Assembly (NCBI GenBank): GCA_020747065.1 | Contig: JAGMVK010000015.1 | Location: 434,001 to 498,000 of the forward strand | DNA from: Cadophora sp. MPI-SDFR-AT-0126 | Taxonomy: Eukaryota > Ascomycota > Leotiomycetes > Helotiales > Ploettnerulaceae | Direction of reading: 5' to 3' | Length of the DNA: 64,000 nucleotides | Shown here: positions 11,890 through 23,818 of the stretch, piece by piece | Layout: every line of letters begins with the position of its first letter | How positions within the stretch are numbered: position 1 is the first letter of the stretch | Notes under the pieces: model-generated | What the model saw: only the letters and a program-made list of their open reading frames with translations | The model's database searches: none | What the model was told of the DNA's origin: nothing | Position numbers and translations under genes: made by a program

Positions 11890-13399
11890 GTCCCCCTTGG
11901 TTGTATGCTGACGTCGAACAGGGCGCCTCACATGGTCTGGCCTTCCCGTGGCGTGAGGTGTAGGCTCGGGCGAAAGCTTGATGTCTCTAACAGACCCAAC
12001 CAACTGCCACCCATCTCATCAAAGGTAACACATCCCTTTCCTGTCATACTAACACTGCTGACCTCGCATTTATCCAAAATTGGGTGTGATGGATTGAGTA
12101 GTCTGTGTTTACCTGTGCTGACCTTGATGTTCGGTGGGGAAAAGGGCTGGTGGCTGACCTTGGGATAGGTACTGGTAGTCTTGTGCTTCGTAGTACAATG
12201 TCATTGCTTCTCTCTTACTCTTCTCTCCCTCCCTCATCCTTCACTGACTTGACTTGACTTGCCTGACCAACATTGCGCCTACCTACCCGTCTACACACCG
12301 GTGCACATCCCATGAACCATCGACTGCGTGCTCACTACCACATCTCATTCTCACCGCAAAGCCCTCACCTCGTGTCAGGTCAAACCTTGACAAGTCACTT
12401 CGTTTACCCAGCTTATGATACGTTCTCACCGCACCGCTTTATCATCGTACCGTATCTCTGCATAGACGATCTCTGGTTGGAGCTGAGAGTCTGCTGCCCA
12501 GAAACCCGAAGATCCACAACGCCTCGACTAAGTTGATGCTGGTGCAGCAACGTAAGCGTGAAGGGATATCTAACTGGGAGATGTAATCTGTTCCATGAAA
12601 TTCTCAACTCTAAGTGCCATGAGACGATTTTCAAACATTTTGGCTTCACTTGCCCAATACTGGACCTCAAAAAGCCGGCGAAGCTCTGTCTGCCTGTCAG
12701 CAAGAAGTCTAAGAGGTTGTCCCACGAGGACGGCATACTCGGTGGCTTGCTCACCGTTTACCAAGTTGTATGTGCTTGAGTATGCCTAGTGTGACAGTAG
12801 AATGGTGTACTGGCTGGTGGCAATTTATGGCTGTAGTGTTGCCAAAGCAGAGTACCTGAGAAACAAGAACGGTATGAAGAGTCAACAAAACGAATCAAGT
12901 GATGAAGGAGGACGGATGCTTACAGTCGTACGTCTGCTGGCAACTGACTATTCCGTGCAATGCTTGTGGCTGTACACTGTAACGCTGAATCTCCTTTGAG
13001 AAATGATTCTCGCTTGGAGTTTCACCAGGTTATACATGCAGTTTCACTTAGGACTATGTAGGAAAACCAGCGCACTATCTGAGGAACGGAATGGTTCTGA
13101 ACCTGCACTGAAAGGATTCAAATGATAGAGGGCGGGCACTTACAGTTGAACGAACCTGCAACGTTTCCGCGCACTACCTATTACTTGTACACTAACGCTC
13201 CGGAGTTGATCTTACAAGAATTCTCACTTGAAGTCTCACCATGTCATGCAGAGAGTCTCACTTGGGAATATATGAGAGAAACATCCCTTTTTATTTCACT
13301 TCCATCCTTGCCCGAGAGGCACCTTTTTGCTCATTCCAAGCCTGTTCTGCTCTAACCATCAATCGCATAGGACTAAAATCTCTACAGATTCTCGGAACC
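11890..13399. other. Intergenic, no gene supported
   Basis: Short overlapping frames on both strands without family features. A GACTTGACTTGACTTG run lies near 12244-12259. Nothing else stands out. Confidence 0.45.
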
Positions 13400-14050
13400 A
13401 TGCATATCTGGAGGCTCGCCACTGCAGCAGCTCTATTCTCCGTAAACTTATCTTCTGCCTTGGAATATGATTGGCGTGCCTGTAGGTTCACCTTCCCCCT
13501 CCGAATCTGTGCTAAGACAGAACCACCTTTTCCAGACCAAGGCCGAACCTGCAACCACGACGACGCGTCCGGCTCCAAATTTCCAGTCGGGAATGCCCCA
13601 GCGTACTTGATCCCGTTCCACATCCAACCTCAGCCCCTAGTCTCATACCCACAATCCCATCCCACCCCTCTTCGAAATCTCTCACTCCTCACGTCCCAAC
13701 TAATATGCCAACACACTGCAGAAACCGTTCTCCTTCTAGTGTCTGCGTCACTCTCCCCCTAGGCGCCAACTGGAACAGCCTCGAAATCGACAACGACTTC
13801 CTTGTAGGAAGTTCGAATGGCGTACAGACGTTCTGTGATCAGTATTGTGCTGGGGGCCGTACTGGGGTGCAAAAGGGGACATATTGCTATCAGCCCCCAC
13901 GGAATTGTGCGATTGGTAGTTTGTACGTTGATTGCTTCCCCTTTCATTTTTAATATATCTGGATATAGGGATGGGGAGGGGAAGGGGAGTTTTGGAGGTG
14001 GGAGTGCGAGAGGGGCGAGGCTGATGATTGGCAGTTTTGTGACAGCTTGA
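13400..14050 (+). CDS. Small secreted cysteine-rich protein, about 137 aa
   Basis: The family is not recognised. The ATG at 13400 opens a clear signal peptide (MHIWRLATAAALFSVNLSSA). The best in-phase model has four exons: 13400-13481, 13536-13602, 13740-13922 and 13969-14050. Donors are GTAGGT, GTACTT and GTACGT; acceptors are TTTTCCAG, CTTCTAG and GATATAG. The mature part contains six cysteines (RTC, VCV, TFC, QYC, TYCY, RNC), an even number that would allow three disulfides, and a Gly-rich tail. Size, signal peptide and cysteines fit a secreted effector-like or cell-wall-associated protein; that is inference. A different splicing that joins the first exon to 13749 (making a Cys codon) is also in phase, so the middle is uncertain. 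Confidence 0.5.
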
Positions 14051-15175
14051 TTGCGCAAAAGGGTACAGGACGAGAGAGGGAAGAGGAGACATACGAGCTG
14101 GGAGGACGAATTGATGGAGAAGGGCACCTAAGGGACCGTCGTTCGTACTCTGGAATGAGTATGTTTGTAGATCGAAGCGAACCATGTCTTGTTTACCTTT
14201 CGGTTACTACACTCGTGACATGTTGGCTCTCCCCTGATGCACGCTTGTCCGTGCCAGACCAATGCCAAAGCTTTCTCATAGGGCATTGGAAACAGCATGT
14301 ATCTTACAAGATCTGTGTAGAAGTATTCGAAGTATCCGCATTTGGATAGCGATTAGTTTTGAAAGGCGTGTCCTTCCAAAAGTCACAGATACGAGTGAGC
14401 ATTACCGAGGCTTGAAGATGCATGGAGATACCTGAGACCTTGCGCAATTTGCGCAATATTGCCGCACGGAGCTTATTAAATTGAGCTTGAGCTTGGGCCA
14501 GGAAATGGAATCCTAGAAGAGATCAATTGCTCTCCCCTCTCTCTTCCTTCGTTTCCCCATTCCATTGTTGCCTCAACTCACATACTCACAAAACCTCTCC
14601 AAGCAACTCATTCAATACATATCTTCAAAGAGATCTTCATCCGACCTTACAGACTATTCCATGCACGAGACCTGCACCTCGCATGCACAAATCTGCAAGC
14701 CTCCGCAGCTGATCCAAAGTCCAGGCAAGCCACACTCTCGCTGAAGCCCGTACTGGACCCTGAAGTGGGGTGTGTGGGGTGCAGCTAGAGCTCTTTGGGG
14801 AGGTCTGGCCGGCGATGGTGCACTGTGCGAGGGTGCTGAGTGGTTGGGTTTTGGGGGGTTTTTAATCGATGGTGTACTTGAGCGGGGCGGGCTGAGGAGC
14901 TTGGGCGAGATGGGAGCTGGAGGGGTGATACTTCTAGTTTTCTTCAATTTTTGATGGAGGCGTTTTCTTTGCTTTGAATTATTTTTTGATATATTTCATA
15001 CCTGAGCATTTAAAGTTTCTTTTGCGTGTTGAAGGAGAGAAAAGAAAGCTTGTCTGAGTAGGAGCTTGAGATATTTGTGCAGGAGGAATTGAGGATCTGC
15101 AGAGCGACAAGAATTCCGCCATCCCCGACACAAAACACAATATTCGAAGGCTTCGAAGGATTGATAAACGCAAAT
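14051..15175. other. Intergenic, no gene supported
   Basis: No frame with domain or splice support. The last few hundred bases are the likely promoter and 5' leader of the gene starting at 15176. Confidence 0.45.
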
Positions 15176-17895
15176 ATGGCGACAGTGGTAAAAGCTGTAC
15201 GTTCCCTTCTCCTCATCAATCTTCACCACAGTAATTATCTAATACCCACAGACCGAGCACGTCCACGTTGAGACAGCAACAGCAGTCGTGTCTTCCCTCG
15301 GCGCCGCCGCCACCGCCGAATTCAAAACTCTTGAAAGCGGGATCGCGCAGGAAGCCGTATCAGCAACAGACGATGGCGTGTCGAATATGATCCACAAAGT
15401 TGAAGGGGCCGTGGAAACCGTGATAGAAGAGGTTGCGAATGGCGCGAAACATGTCGTTGAGACCGTCAAGCAGCATCCGGAGTTGATTGCTGAGTGAGTC
15501 CATTTCCACTTCTACTGTACTCTGTGTTTTCCGAATTGGACTTAACATGGGCAGGGGAGCACTCGCGGTAGCAATCGGTGTTGCATCACTCGTCCAGCCC
15601 GAACTCATCGCCGGCGAAGTTGCGATTCTAGGCAAGATGGCTGCGGATAGCGCGAAGAAGACAGTTACGCAGATTGCGTCGGATGAGGGTGAGAAGATTG
15701 TGAAAGCTATTTCGAAGGATTTGGCCGAGGATGCGAAGGCAGAAGCTGAGAAGGATAAGGTGCAGGCTGAAGAGAAGAGGAAAGCTGAGGGTGGGGAGGT
15801 GCTGAGTGATGAGAAAGCGCCAGAAGTAGTGGTACCTGAGGGGGCCGCGGAAGTGAAGCCCGTGACGGAGAAGACCATTGCGATTGAGATCCAGAAACCG
15901 GCCGCGAAGACTGAAGAGGGAAGCAAAGACAGTCAAACTGAGAAGGAGGCTGCTCCTGTGGAATTGAAGATCACCATTGGATCGGATGGGGAGATCAAGG
16001 CTGTTTCGAAATCAGCTGTTCAGGATACGAAGCCCGTGCAAGAGACAGCCGAGGAGAAGATTGTGGCTCCTGTGGTAAGCATACGATCTGATTTGTGACA
16101 TTCAGGAACTGACTGTCTTTAGGTCACGGAAAGGCTCGAGACGCCGGTCGTAGCGAAGCTAGAAGTCCCCATTCCAGTTATCCCAGAAAGCGCCACAGCT
16201 GTGACTGAAAAGCCTCTGGACTTACTGAACGAAATTCCTGCACCGACAAAACCAGAAGAGTCGCTACCCACAGAACCCCAACCCACCGAAATCAAAGAAG
16301 CTGCTCCGATCAAGGCAGAACAAGTTCCTGATTCTTCTCTGGCTGTCAAAGAAGCTCCTATCCCAACCACTCAGGAAGCCGTCCTAGCCGAAGTAGACAT
16401 TTTGCCCAGTGGAGCAATACCGGTAGTGGAAAAAGGGCCAGTTAAGGAAGAAGCCAAGACAACAGAACTCTCAATCTCGAAGCCAGTGGTCGAGAACGAG
16501 ACGGTGACCGAGTCTGAAGCATTGGTGAAAGCAGCTGAAGTACTCACAACGAATGAGAGTGTCCCAGTGAAACCCAATGCCTTCACGACTAAGGAGAATG
16601 CAGAGCCGGAGATTTTATCTGTGCTTGGAATTATTCACAGCGACGCTGTTGCGGTGCAGGAGGCAGCCCAGAGACCCGTGGAAAAGGATGTTTCCACTTC
16701 AGAGTTGGCCGAAAGCTTCGTCGAGCAGCTGTTGCACCGATCGAATTCGGGGGAGCCAGTTCTTCCTGTTGAGAACGGTGACGAGAAGTCCATCTCGGAT
16801 CCATCACCCGCCACTGTTGAGTCTATCCTAGAAGAAGTGCAGCAGCCAACACCTGTTCCGGTTGTGAAAGCGGAGCTGAAAGAGCAAGAACCCGCTGTTG
16901 CCCCAGTGGAATCGTCTGCCCCAAAAGAATCCTCAAGACCGGAAACATTGCCTGTGCCAGCAGCTGTGGAATCAGAACCCGCTAGTCCAAGCAAGCCACT
17001 TCAACAAGATGCTCCAGACGCCAAGCCAACATCTTCAGAAACAAGTCAGAAGCCTGCAGAGGACAAAGACTCACCAAATCCATCCGCCCTCTCCCAAGCA
17101 AAAGAACTAGCTGCTTCTGCTATTGCATCCAGTGCAGTGGAATCTGGCCCCAATCTTGTGACAGCCGCAGCTTCGGTTACCAATATCACAACAACCACAA
17201 CAAAGACGGTCGAAGTGCCATCTAGCCCAGGTGTACAAATGGTGACCGTCAGCCAAGAGACTTTGGATAACCTCCATTCCAGTAAGTTGCCACCTATCAA
17301 GTCCCCAAATCGCTACAGGGCTGATAAGACTGCAGAACTCGACGCCATGCACGAAGCAATTCAACTGATCACCAAGACCCTAGCTGCTCATCTACCAGCA
17401 CCACCATCAACGGCACCTGTCGCAGTAAAGGAAGTTGAGCCCGAATCGACACCAATTCCCGTCGCACAGGCTATCCCGGCGACTCCAGAACCCATCGCCC
17501 CAATAGTATCGGAATCAACAAACAAAGACCCAGAATCTCCTATCCAAATCCAACAACCAATGAATGGTACTGCAGACGAAACGACACCCATACCTACCAT
17601 CTCCTCCAGCCCTCCAGAGACTCAGCCCACAATACCCAAACGACCAACGCACGTCAAGCGCGGCAGCGTAATCGGCTCAATCGGTAAATTCCTCTGGCCA
17701 TTCGGCGGCTCCGCTCCCTCTCCTTCCAAAGACGCTGTTGTGAAAGTCAGCACGGTGGAAATTAGTAGTGAAGAGGAGGTGCAGAGGCCGAGGACGAAAA
17801 GCAGTGGGAAGGGTGCAGCTCCTGGGCCGGAAGTGACGAAAGCTGTTAGTACGGTTGAGGTTACGGAGGTGCTGGCTACGTCTGTGGGTGCTTGA
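15176..17895 (+). CDS. Large low-complexity acidic Pro/Glu/Val-rich protein, 851 aa, unknown function
   Basis: Four exons join in phase: 15176-15196, 15252-15493, 15555-16074 and 16123-17895, with donors GTACGT, GTGAGT and GTAAGC. The N-terminal 85 or so residues look amphipathic and helical (SNMIHKVEGAVETVIEEV, AKHVVETVKQHPELIAE). Next come a short hydrophobic stretch (ALAVAIGVASLVQPELIAG) and a Lys/Glu-rich helix (AEDAKAEAEKDKVQAEEK). About 550 residues rich in P, E, V, A and S follow, probably disordered. Near the C-terminus is a compact conserved-looking piece, KRGSVIGSIGKFLWPFGG. No catalytic motif is visible. The shape suggests a scaffold or membrane-associated structural protein, but function is unknown. 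The gene model itself is well supported by phase and splice signals. Confidence 0.8.
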
Positions 17896-18166
17896 AGGCC
17901 TGAGAAGGGGAAGTGAGCTGAGGGATGGAAGGTTGATGTGTGGGAGAAGGAGACCAAGAGTGGGGAAGGGGTGGAGATTGATGCATAATTTTCTGAGCGA
18001 GGAGTTTTGTCTTGATTCTGAGATACCAAGTTTGTGCATGAGAATTTCGGATGCTTAATTGATCGTGTTTAGTAATCTAAGAGAATGGTAATTCTAGTGT
18101 GCTGAATGATACCTAATAATATCTTGAGACGCATACTGTCTACCATCCCCTCCCATCCCAACACTC

Positions 18167-19213
18167 TTACTCATCCCCAAACTCCGGAACATCAACCGTA
18201 ACCCTCTCCTCTCCAATTCCCCTCCTCCTCGCCTCCTCTAAAATCGCCTCTGTAGCCGTCGCACCCACCCTCGTAACACCCAGCGCTCTCACCCTCAACA
18301 GATCATCCAGCGTCCTCACACCTCCCGCAGCTTTAATCTGCACATTCTCGCTCGCGCGCTGGCGCATCAGCTCGAGGTGACGAGTCGTTGCCCCGCGGTA
18401 GTTGTAGTCGCCGCTGGGGAGCTTGGTGAAGCCGTAGCCGGTGGAGGTCTTGATGAATGCGACGGGGATGGAGGAGCAGATGGTGCAGAGTTGGATGATT
18501 TCTGAATCGGTGAGATCTGTAGGGTGTGAGTGGATATGTGCGTTTTGAGAGGTTGGATGATTGGCTTACAGTCGTTCTCGAAGATAACCTTCAAAATCGA
18601 GCCTCTCTCTACAACCGTTTGATTCACCCTCTCAATCTCGTGACGCACAAATTCCCTGACCATTCAATCAGTACATGCCTCATTCCAACCTTTCCCAAGA
18701 TCAAAGATCGGATCAAAATAAAAGGGGCGGAACAGTCCAGGTCCCAGTTTAGCGATGATCCCCCAGCGAAATAATACGAACCATTTCCCGCTCTTAACCC
18801 GGCCAATATTAACCACCATATCTATCTCTTTACCCCCTTCTTCAACAGCTCGTCGCGCTTCAAACACTTTGACCTCAAGCGTGGAGTTCCCGTGTGGGAA
18901 GCCGATCACGGGACAGAGGAGAACGGGCGTGCCTTCGAGGGCTTTGCGCGCGAAGGGAATGTGGTAGGGTTTTATGCAGGCTTTGAGAGAAATCAGGGCA
19001 GTGTTGGCAAAGATTAAAAGGAGACTCCCGCTATCCTATCTGATCAAAGGAAAGAAGGGGATCAAAGGGCTGACCAGTCTTTACGTTGTATTTCTTGCAG
19101 ATTTCAAGACCGGCTAGGACTTCGTCGTCGGTCATGGTGGGGTGTAAGAGGGAATGATCGATCATTTGGGCGAGGTCTGGGAAGGACACTTCCAGGGTTT
19201 TAGGGCGAGACAT
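18167..19213 (-). CDS. deoC: Deoxyribose-phosphate aldolase, 257 aa
   Basis: Cleaves 2-deoxyribose-5-phosphate to glyceraldehyde-3-phosphate and acetaldehyde in deoxynucleoside catabolism (class I aldolase, TIM barrel). Four exons join exactly: 19213-19075, 18980-18782, 18655-18570 and 18516-18167. Family motifs in order: MIDHSLLHPTMTDDEV, ACIKPYHIPFARKAL, CPVIGFPHGNST, EIDMVVNIGRVKSGKW, LKVIFEN, then the Schiff-base lysine in FIKTSTGYG and the second active-site lysine in IKAAGGVRT. The length matches bacterial and fungal DeoC. Two introns use weak donors, GTCAGC and GTTCGT. It neighbours, and is transcribed in the same direction as, an RNA-binding protein gene with no evident functional link. 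Confidence 0.95.
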
Positions 19214-19607
19214 AATTTGTAAGGACGTGATGGTATCGGTGGCGAATTAAGCGTTTTATGATTATTTGGAAGCTGGGTTGAAGACGTTTGAAGTCGTTGG
19301 GATGTTGGTGGCTGGAGCTTGACGACCCCGCCATGACCCCGCCATGATCGGGTTTCGCGTATTTTGTAATTTTGATCTTTCAAATCTTAGGGCGGTCGAA
19401 GGAGAATTAGTATTTGCTATCTCATATTGCTAAAATTTTGCCGGATATTAATTTGCTTAGAAATGGTATTGGAAACTAAGAGCATTTAGTGGAGACGAAG
19501 AAGTGGACATATATGAAAAGCAAGCGGCACAGGGAACGGACTCCTTTTTGATTTTTGCTGATATCTTGTCTGTACTGTACAAATGCTTAGATTCCCACAA
19601 ACTCGGT

Positions 19608-20832
19608 TTACGTCAACCACCTTCCCGCTGGCTTTCGAGTTTCTGCTTTCAGACCAGGTGTATTTGAAGATGTCGCTGGCTTTACCCGGACCTGAATTCC
19701 CCATTTCTCCTTCCAATCAAGCTCCAACAATGCCCTATCCGCATCTTCATCCTTCACCAGATCCACAAAGCAGAAACAGTTCTTCCTCTTTCCATCACCA
19801 GTATCATGTGGAACCTTCAACTTGCTGATTGTGGAGATCTCAAATCCTTCAAAGAGCTCCTGGATCTTCTGATCGGCGGTGTCTTGGTCGGGAAACTCGG
19901 GTAGTCCTCCTACGAACAATCTTCTTCTCTCCGTCACTTTGCCGGATGTGCCTCGACTGACGCTGACTTTGATATTCCAGTCCCATTTTGACATGTTGTC
20001 AAGAACTGTTGCTGCCGCAGCTGCTTCTTCGGGCGTTGCAAGATCAACGAAGCAGTAATTGTGGTTTCCGGGTAGACCTCTCTTGGACTCATGAGCAGAT
20101 ATCGGCTTGCTGACGACTTTGACGTTGTAATCTTTGAACAGCTCCTTCATTTGCAAGTTCGCTTCATGCTGGTTTTCGAATCTGGGCAGACCTCCAACGT
20201 AGAGACGACGGCCTTCATCCGCAGCAATATTCAGATCTTCGGGCTTCTCGAGACTGTTCCACCGGTTGAACGAAAGATTGCCCCCTTCAGGCTTGCTTTC
20301 AGGACGGTTGTAAGAGCGGTTGGTACTTCTGTCTGACTTGACTCCTGGCTTGACCTTGAGTACTCTTCGTAGGAACTCTCGGCCATTGTACTCTTGCATT
20401 ACCGCCTCCGCTAGCTCTCGTGTTTTGAAGTCAACAAAGCAGTAGGATGGATTGCGTCCAGTCATTGCGTCCACAGACATGTTGATTCCCTCAATGCCAG
20501 GCGCGAGATCTTGGAGGAGTGTCTCGATGTCCTTGATGGTAGCCTCGTATGGTAGATTTCCGACATAGAGTCTTCGGCCTTCTTCAATGTATTTTGAGGC
20601 CTGCCTCACGTTAGAGTTCTGTCCTACAGACTCTGGACAAGTCACTCACCTGCGATTCGCTCATCGGCTTCTGGAGGCCATCACGTGATGGCGAACTCTG
20701 TTGCAAAGGACTCGACTGCTGACCTCGACCCCAGTTCGAACGAGGCTGGTATGACCCTCGCTGGTTGCTCTTTTCTGGTGTGACTGGTGAGTCTTGTGGG
20801 TCACGTTTTACACGCCAGTTGTTTGAATCCAT
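19608..20832 (-). CDS. RNA-binding protein with three RRM domains, 391 aa
   Basis: Two exons, 20832-20650 and 20600-19608, flank a 49-base GTGAGT...GGCAG intron. After a roughly 60-residue Ser/Gln/Arg-rich N-terminus come three RNA-recognition motifs. Their RNP2 cores are RRLYVGNLP, RRLYVGGLP and RRLFVGGLP. Their RNP1 cores are SYCFVDF, NYCFVDL and CFCFVDL. The RNP1 cores lack the usual GF/Y start but keep the aromatic position. The protein should bind single-stranded RNA. Resemblance is to small fungal multi-RRM proteins of unknown target, and I cannot assign an orthologue. Confidence 0.9.
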
Positions 20833-23818
20833 TTTGAAGGACTTCTCTTTCTTGGCGCTGTGGATATAATTCGAGAATGCGAGGTGTTTCTAGAGTCCCC
20901 TTACCTTCGAAAGAGGTAGGTAGCCAGAAGCCGCAGAGATTCAAAGTGTCAAGTAAGCAGCTTTGGTGGATAGGAGTCTTCCAAGAGATTCGAGAAGCAA
21001 ATTCCACTCTGGTACTCTTCAAGGAGTTCTTCTTTTGAGACAGGAGCCTGGTAGAGTGGTTCGATGCAGCGGCGGGAGAACGTCAAAGAGAATTTGTACT
21101 GAAAGAAAATATTTTGACTCTAGCTTCGCGAAGTAAATTGTGACCCGCCGTTTGAAGCTTCTCGTCAGAAGGTGTGGTCCACGTGACATTGCTCGCCTCG
21201 CTTGGAGTCAAAGCCCTTGCTTCCCTCCTCCCTCCTTTCTCCTGCCGTCACGATCAACCTTTTGCATCATTATCACGGTCACATCAGTAACTTTGAATTC
21301 ATACCTTCAACCCGAGCCAGGGATAAGGTGTGATACAGACACATATTTCAGGTTTGCTAGATGCAGCCCGATACGTCTTCTTTCAGTTTAGTCTTTCACG
21401 AGCAGTTTTTTCCACATTAGCTGCGCCTTGGGGAGGCACTCACCGCCTCACCACAACTCATTTCACGAGCCAGTCAGGGTCGCATCGCACCCTTCCCTAG
21501 TCGGTGACAAGTGTCGCATGCTAGAGTTCGTAGGCTATCTCCCAGGTCTTTCTGAAGCTTCACTGCGCACAGAAGAACGTATGAATCTGATCGCTCGTGC
21601 TCGACACGCAAACTTGCTTCACTGGTTCAGCACCCACAGGCAGGTTTGGTTCGAAGGAAGCTGCGTGAAAGTATATGTGCTATTCATTCGAGTATGTTCG
21701 GCGTACGCAAGCCCTGTCATTCTTCCGCGATCGGATATCACCAGTGGCTCGACGAGCCAATTGAGATACGGCAAACATCGCGACATGACAGCCGATAGGG
21801 AACAGTCTCCCATCATTTCATCTCAAAGCGGACGCATGGGGTTGGATATCTTATGAAGGGGCATGACAGAGACCCCATTCATGTCCAATATCATCGGATC
21901 CCTTCAATACAGTCCTAACTTGTCTTGTCTATATTCTTAGCCCGAGGAGAATAGATGGTGCGCGGAATGTCCGCCAAACGGATCCTTTCCCTGAATATCG
22001 GACCTCCACTTTCGCTCTGCCACCCAAGGCCCTCTCCAGATCTTCATAGTCCAATCGGGTATGCAAAGTTGATGGGCCGCTTGGAAGCATATCACTCAGC
22101 CCCGGTTCATCTGAAGTTTATTTCAACCTCCTTTCTCGGGCCTGGCTCCCCTCTCTCTGTCAACTGAAAAGCGACAGGTCGCTCTGTCATGGTTCGCACT
22201 GCGGTCCCAGCGGCAAAATAGGTCCAGCTATCTTTCCATACGCTATCACTTGCAGGAAAATGCTGCATCTTTGCATACTGTGTGTCTCTTCCAGCGTCTG
22301 CCTTGCCCTCTCGCTGTGCAATTGGTCAAGGAGACGATGCTGGCCCTCGATGTTGTCAAGGCAGAACGAGGCAACCAGACTAGAATTTTCATCCTCAATA
22401 GAAATCGGGCGTATACGCATGCAAGTGGCAGCTGACCCTTGCAACGACTGCAGGTCGAAATATAAGACGAACAGCTCCCACCTCCAGGAAAAAGTGCGAT
22501 GCAAAGAGACCTCCACCAACAACATTCAAAATCAGACAAAACGAATTTGCAATTTCCGCTTCCTCAAACAGTTCTGTATCCTCTCCGATTCATCTGCGCC
22601 TCGAACTTTCGAAAGGTCGCTAAAACTCTATGCAGAAAATCAAAGGCTGTGATTCGCTGGGTTTGCCACCCACACCAACCGAATGAAGGTCTTCCCACCC
22701 AAAGGAACGCTCGAATCAGGTCGCCGCTGGGCCACCCACACGAGCCAACTTTTTTCTCCCCGTCTGACGGCGAGAGTGCCCAAGTTATAGCCTGTGCGGA
22801 CTGTCCTTCTTCGCAGAGCCTCATGTTCCACTTTCTTCCGGCTTTTCATGCCCGTCCCGAGATTTTTCCCTTGGGTCAATATGAGTTTCTTCTGTCAAGC
22901 ATGTTGTGTCTAGTGTCAGCAACAGACAGTGTCTAGACTTTTCTGTCGGTTTGCCGTGCAGGAATCGCCACCTTCTCGGCCCGCCATCAAGAAGTTCCCT
23001 GGGATCGATGCAGCGACAGTGCTCAGCTGCGATTCACCCCTCTCCTGATTCTTCCGTCCATCGGACAGAGACAATAAGACCGAGCATTTGGCAGCTGCCG
23101 CTTCTCGTATGTATGTCGCAACTAATGCTTTCTTTTGCTAGCCAATCAGCCACCGGTCTAGTGATGGGTGTGCGTATGCTTTGCAGCAACGGCCTTATTC
23201 CTGATGGAACCTTCGGCAGATATGTGGCTTTCCTTCAGGCAGGTGGCATCCTATCTTTTCCTCAAATCAAGACAGGCCCGACCTAGGACGGCACAGTTTT
23301 ATCGCTTTCACCCATCCGTCCGGGGTAAGTACGGACGAGACCAAGAGAACGAAGAGAGAAAATACCAAGCATGAGTATCCTCTGGCGCCTACGTTTGTTT
23401 GTAATCATTATCAAGGACGTTATCGCGCAGCATTTTGGTACTCTCTTCCCGCTAACCGTCGCCTTATTCGATGATTCCTCATTCCACTATTCACAACCTG
23501 CGAAGCCAGCCCATTCTGCATGGATCAAGCGCGCCTGCATCTTGCTACTAGGATCAATGATCGAAGCGCAGATCCAACAATCCAATCACCTCCTGTCACG
23601 AGGACTCGTCATGGAGAATTTGGGTATCTTCGAGTCTGCGATGGCGCTTGAAGGCGGGTTGAGACGGACACTCTACGGACCATATCATCCAGAATGTTCA
23701 TTTCTGCCCTCCTGTTCGCATTACAACTTCGGACATTTCTGATTGCGGACAGACGAATATCTGACCTCGAAGGCACCCCTTAAGTATATCCCTTTCGCAT
23801 TTGCTTCAGGAAATAAGG
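20833..23818. other. 3-kb intergenic region at the left edge of the NLR/domain-X island
   Basis: Short frames on both strands (for example 21428-21856 and 23371-23742) without domains or convincing splice continuation. It marks the transition from the RRM gene to the accessory island. Confidence 0.4.

Noticed and set aside
21428..21856. 142-residue plus-strand frame
   Set aside because: No domain, opposed by other frames and without flanking splice signals that extend it.
23371..23742. 123-residue frame just upstream of domain-X copy 1
   Set aside because: Considered as an N-terminal exon of copy 1. No donor in phase links it, and it has no similarity to DUF6590 or the STAND N-terminal domain.
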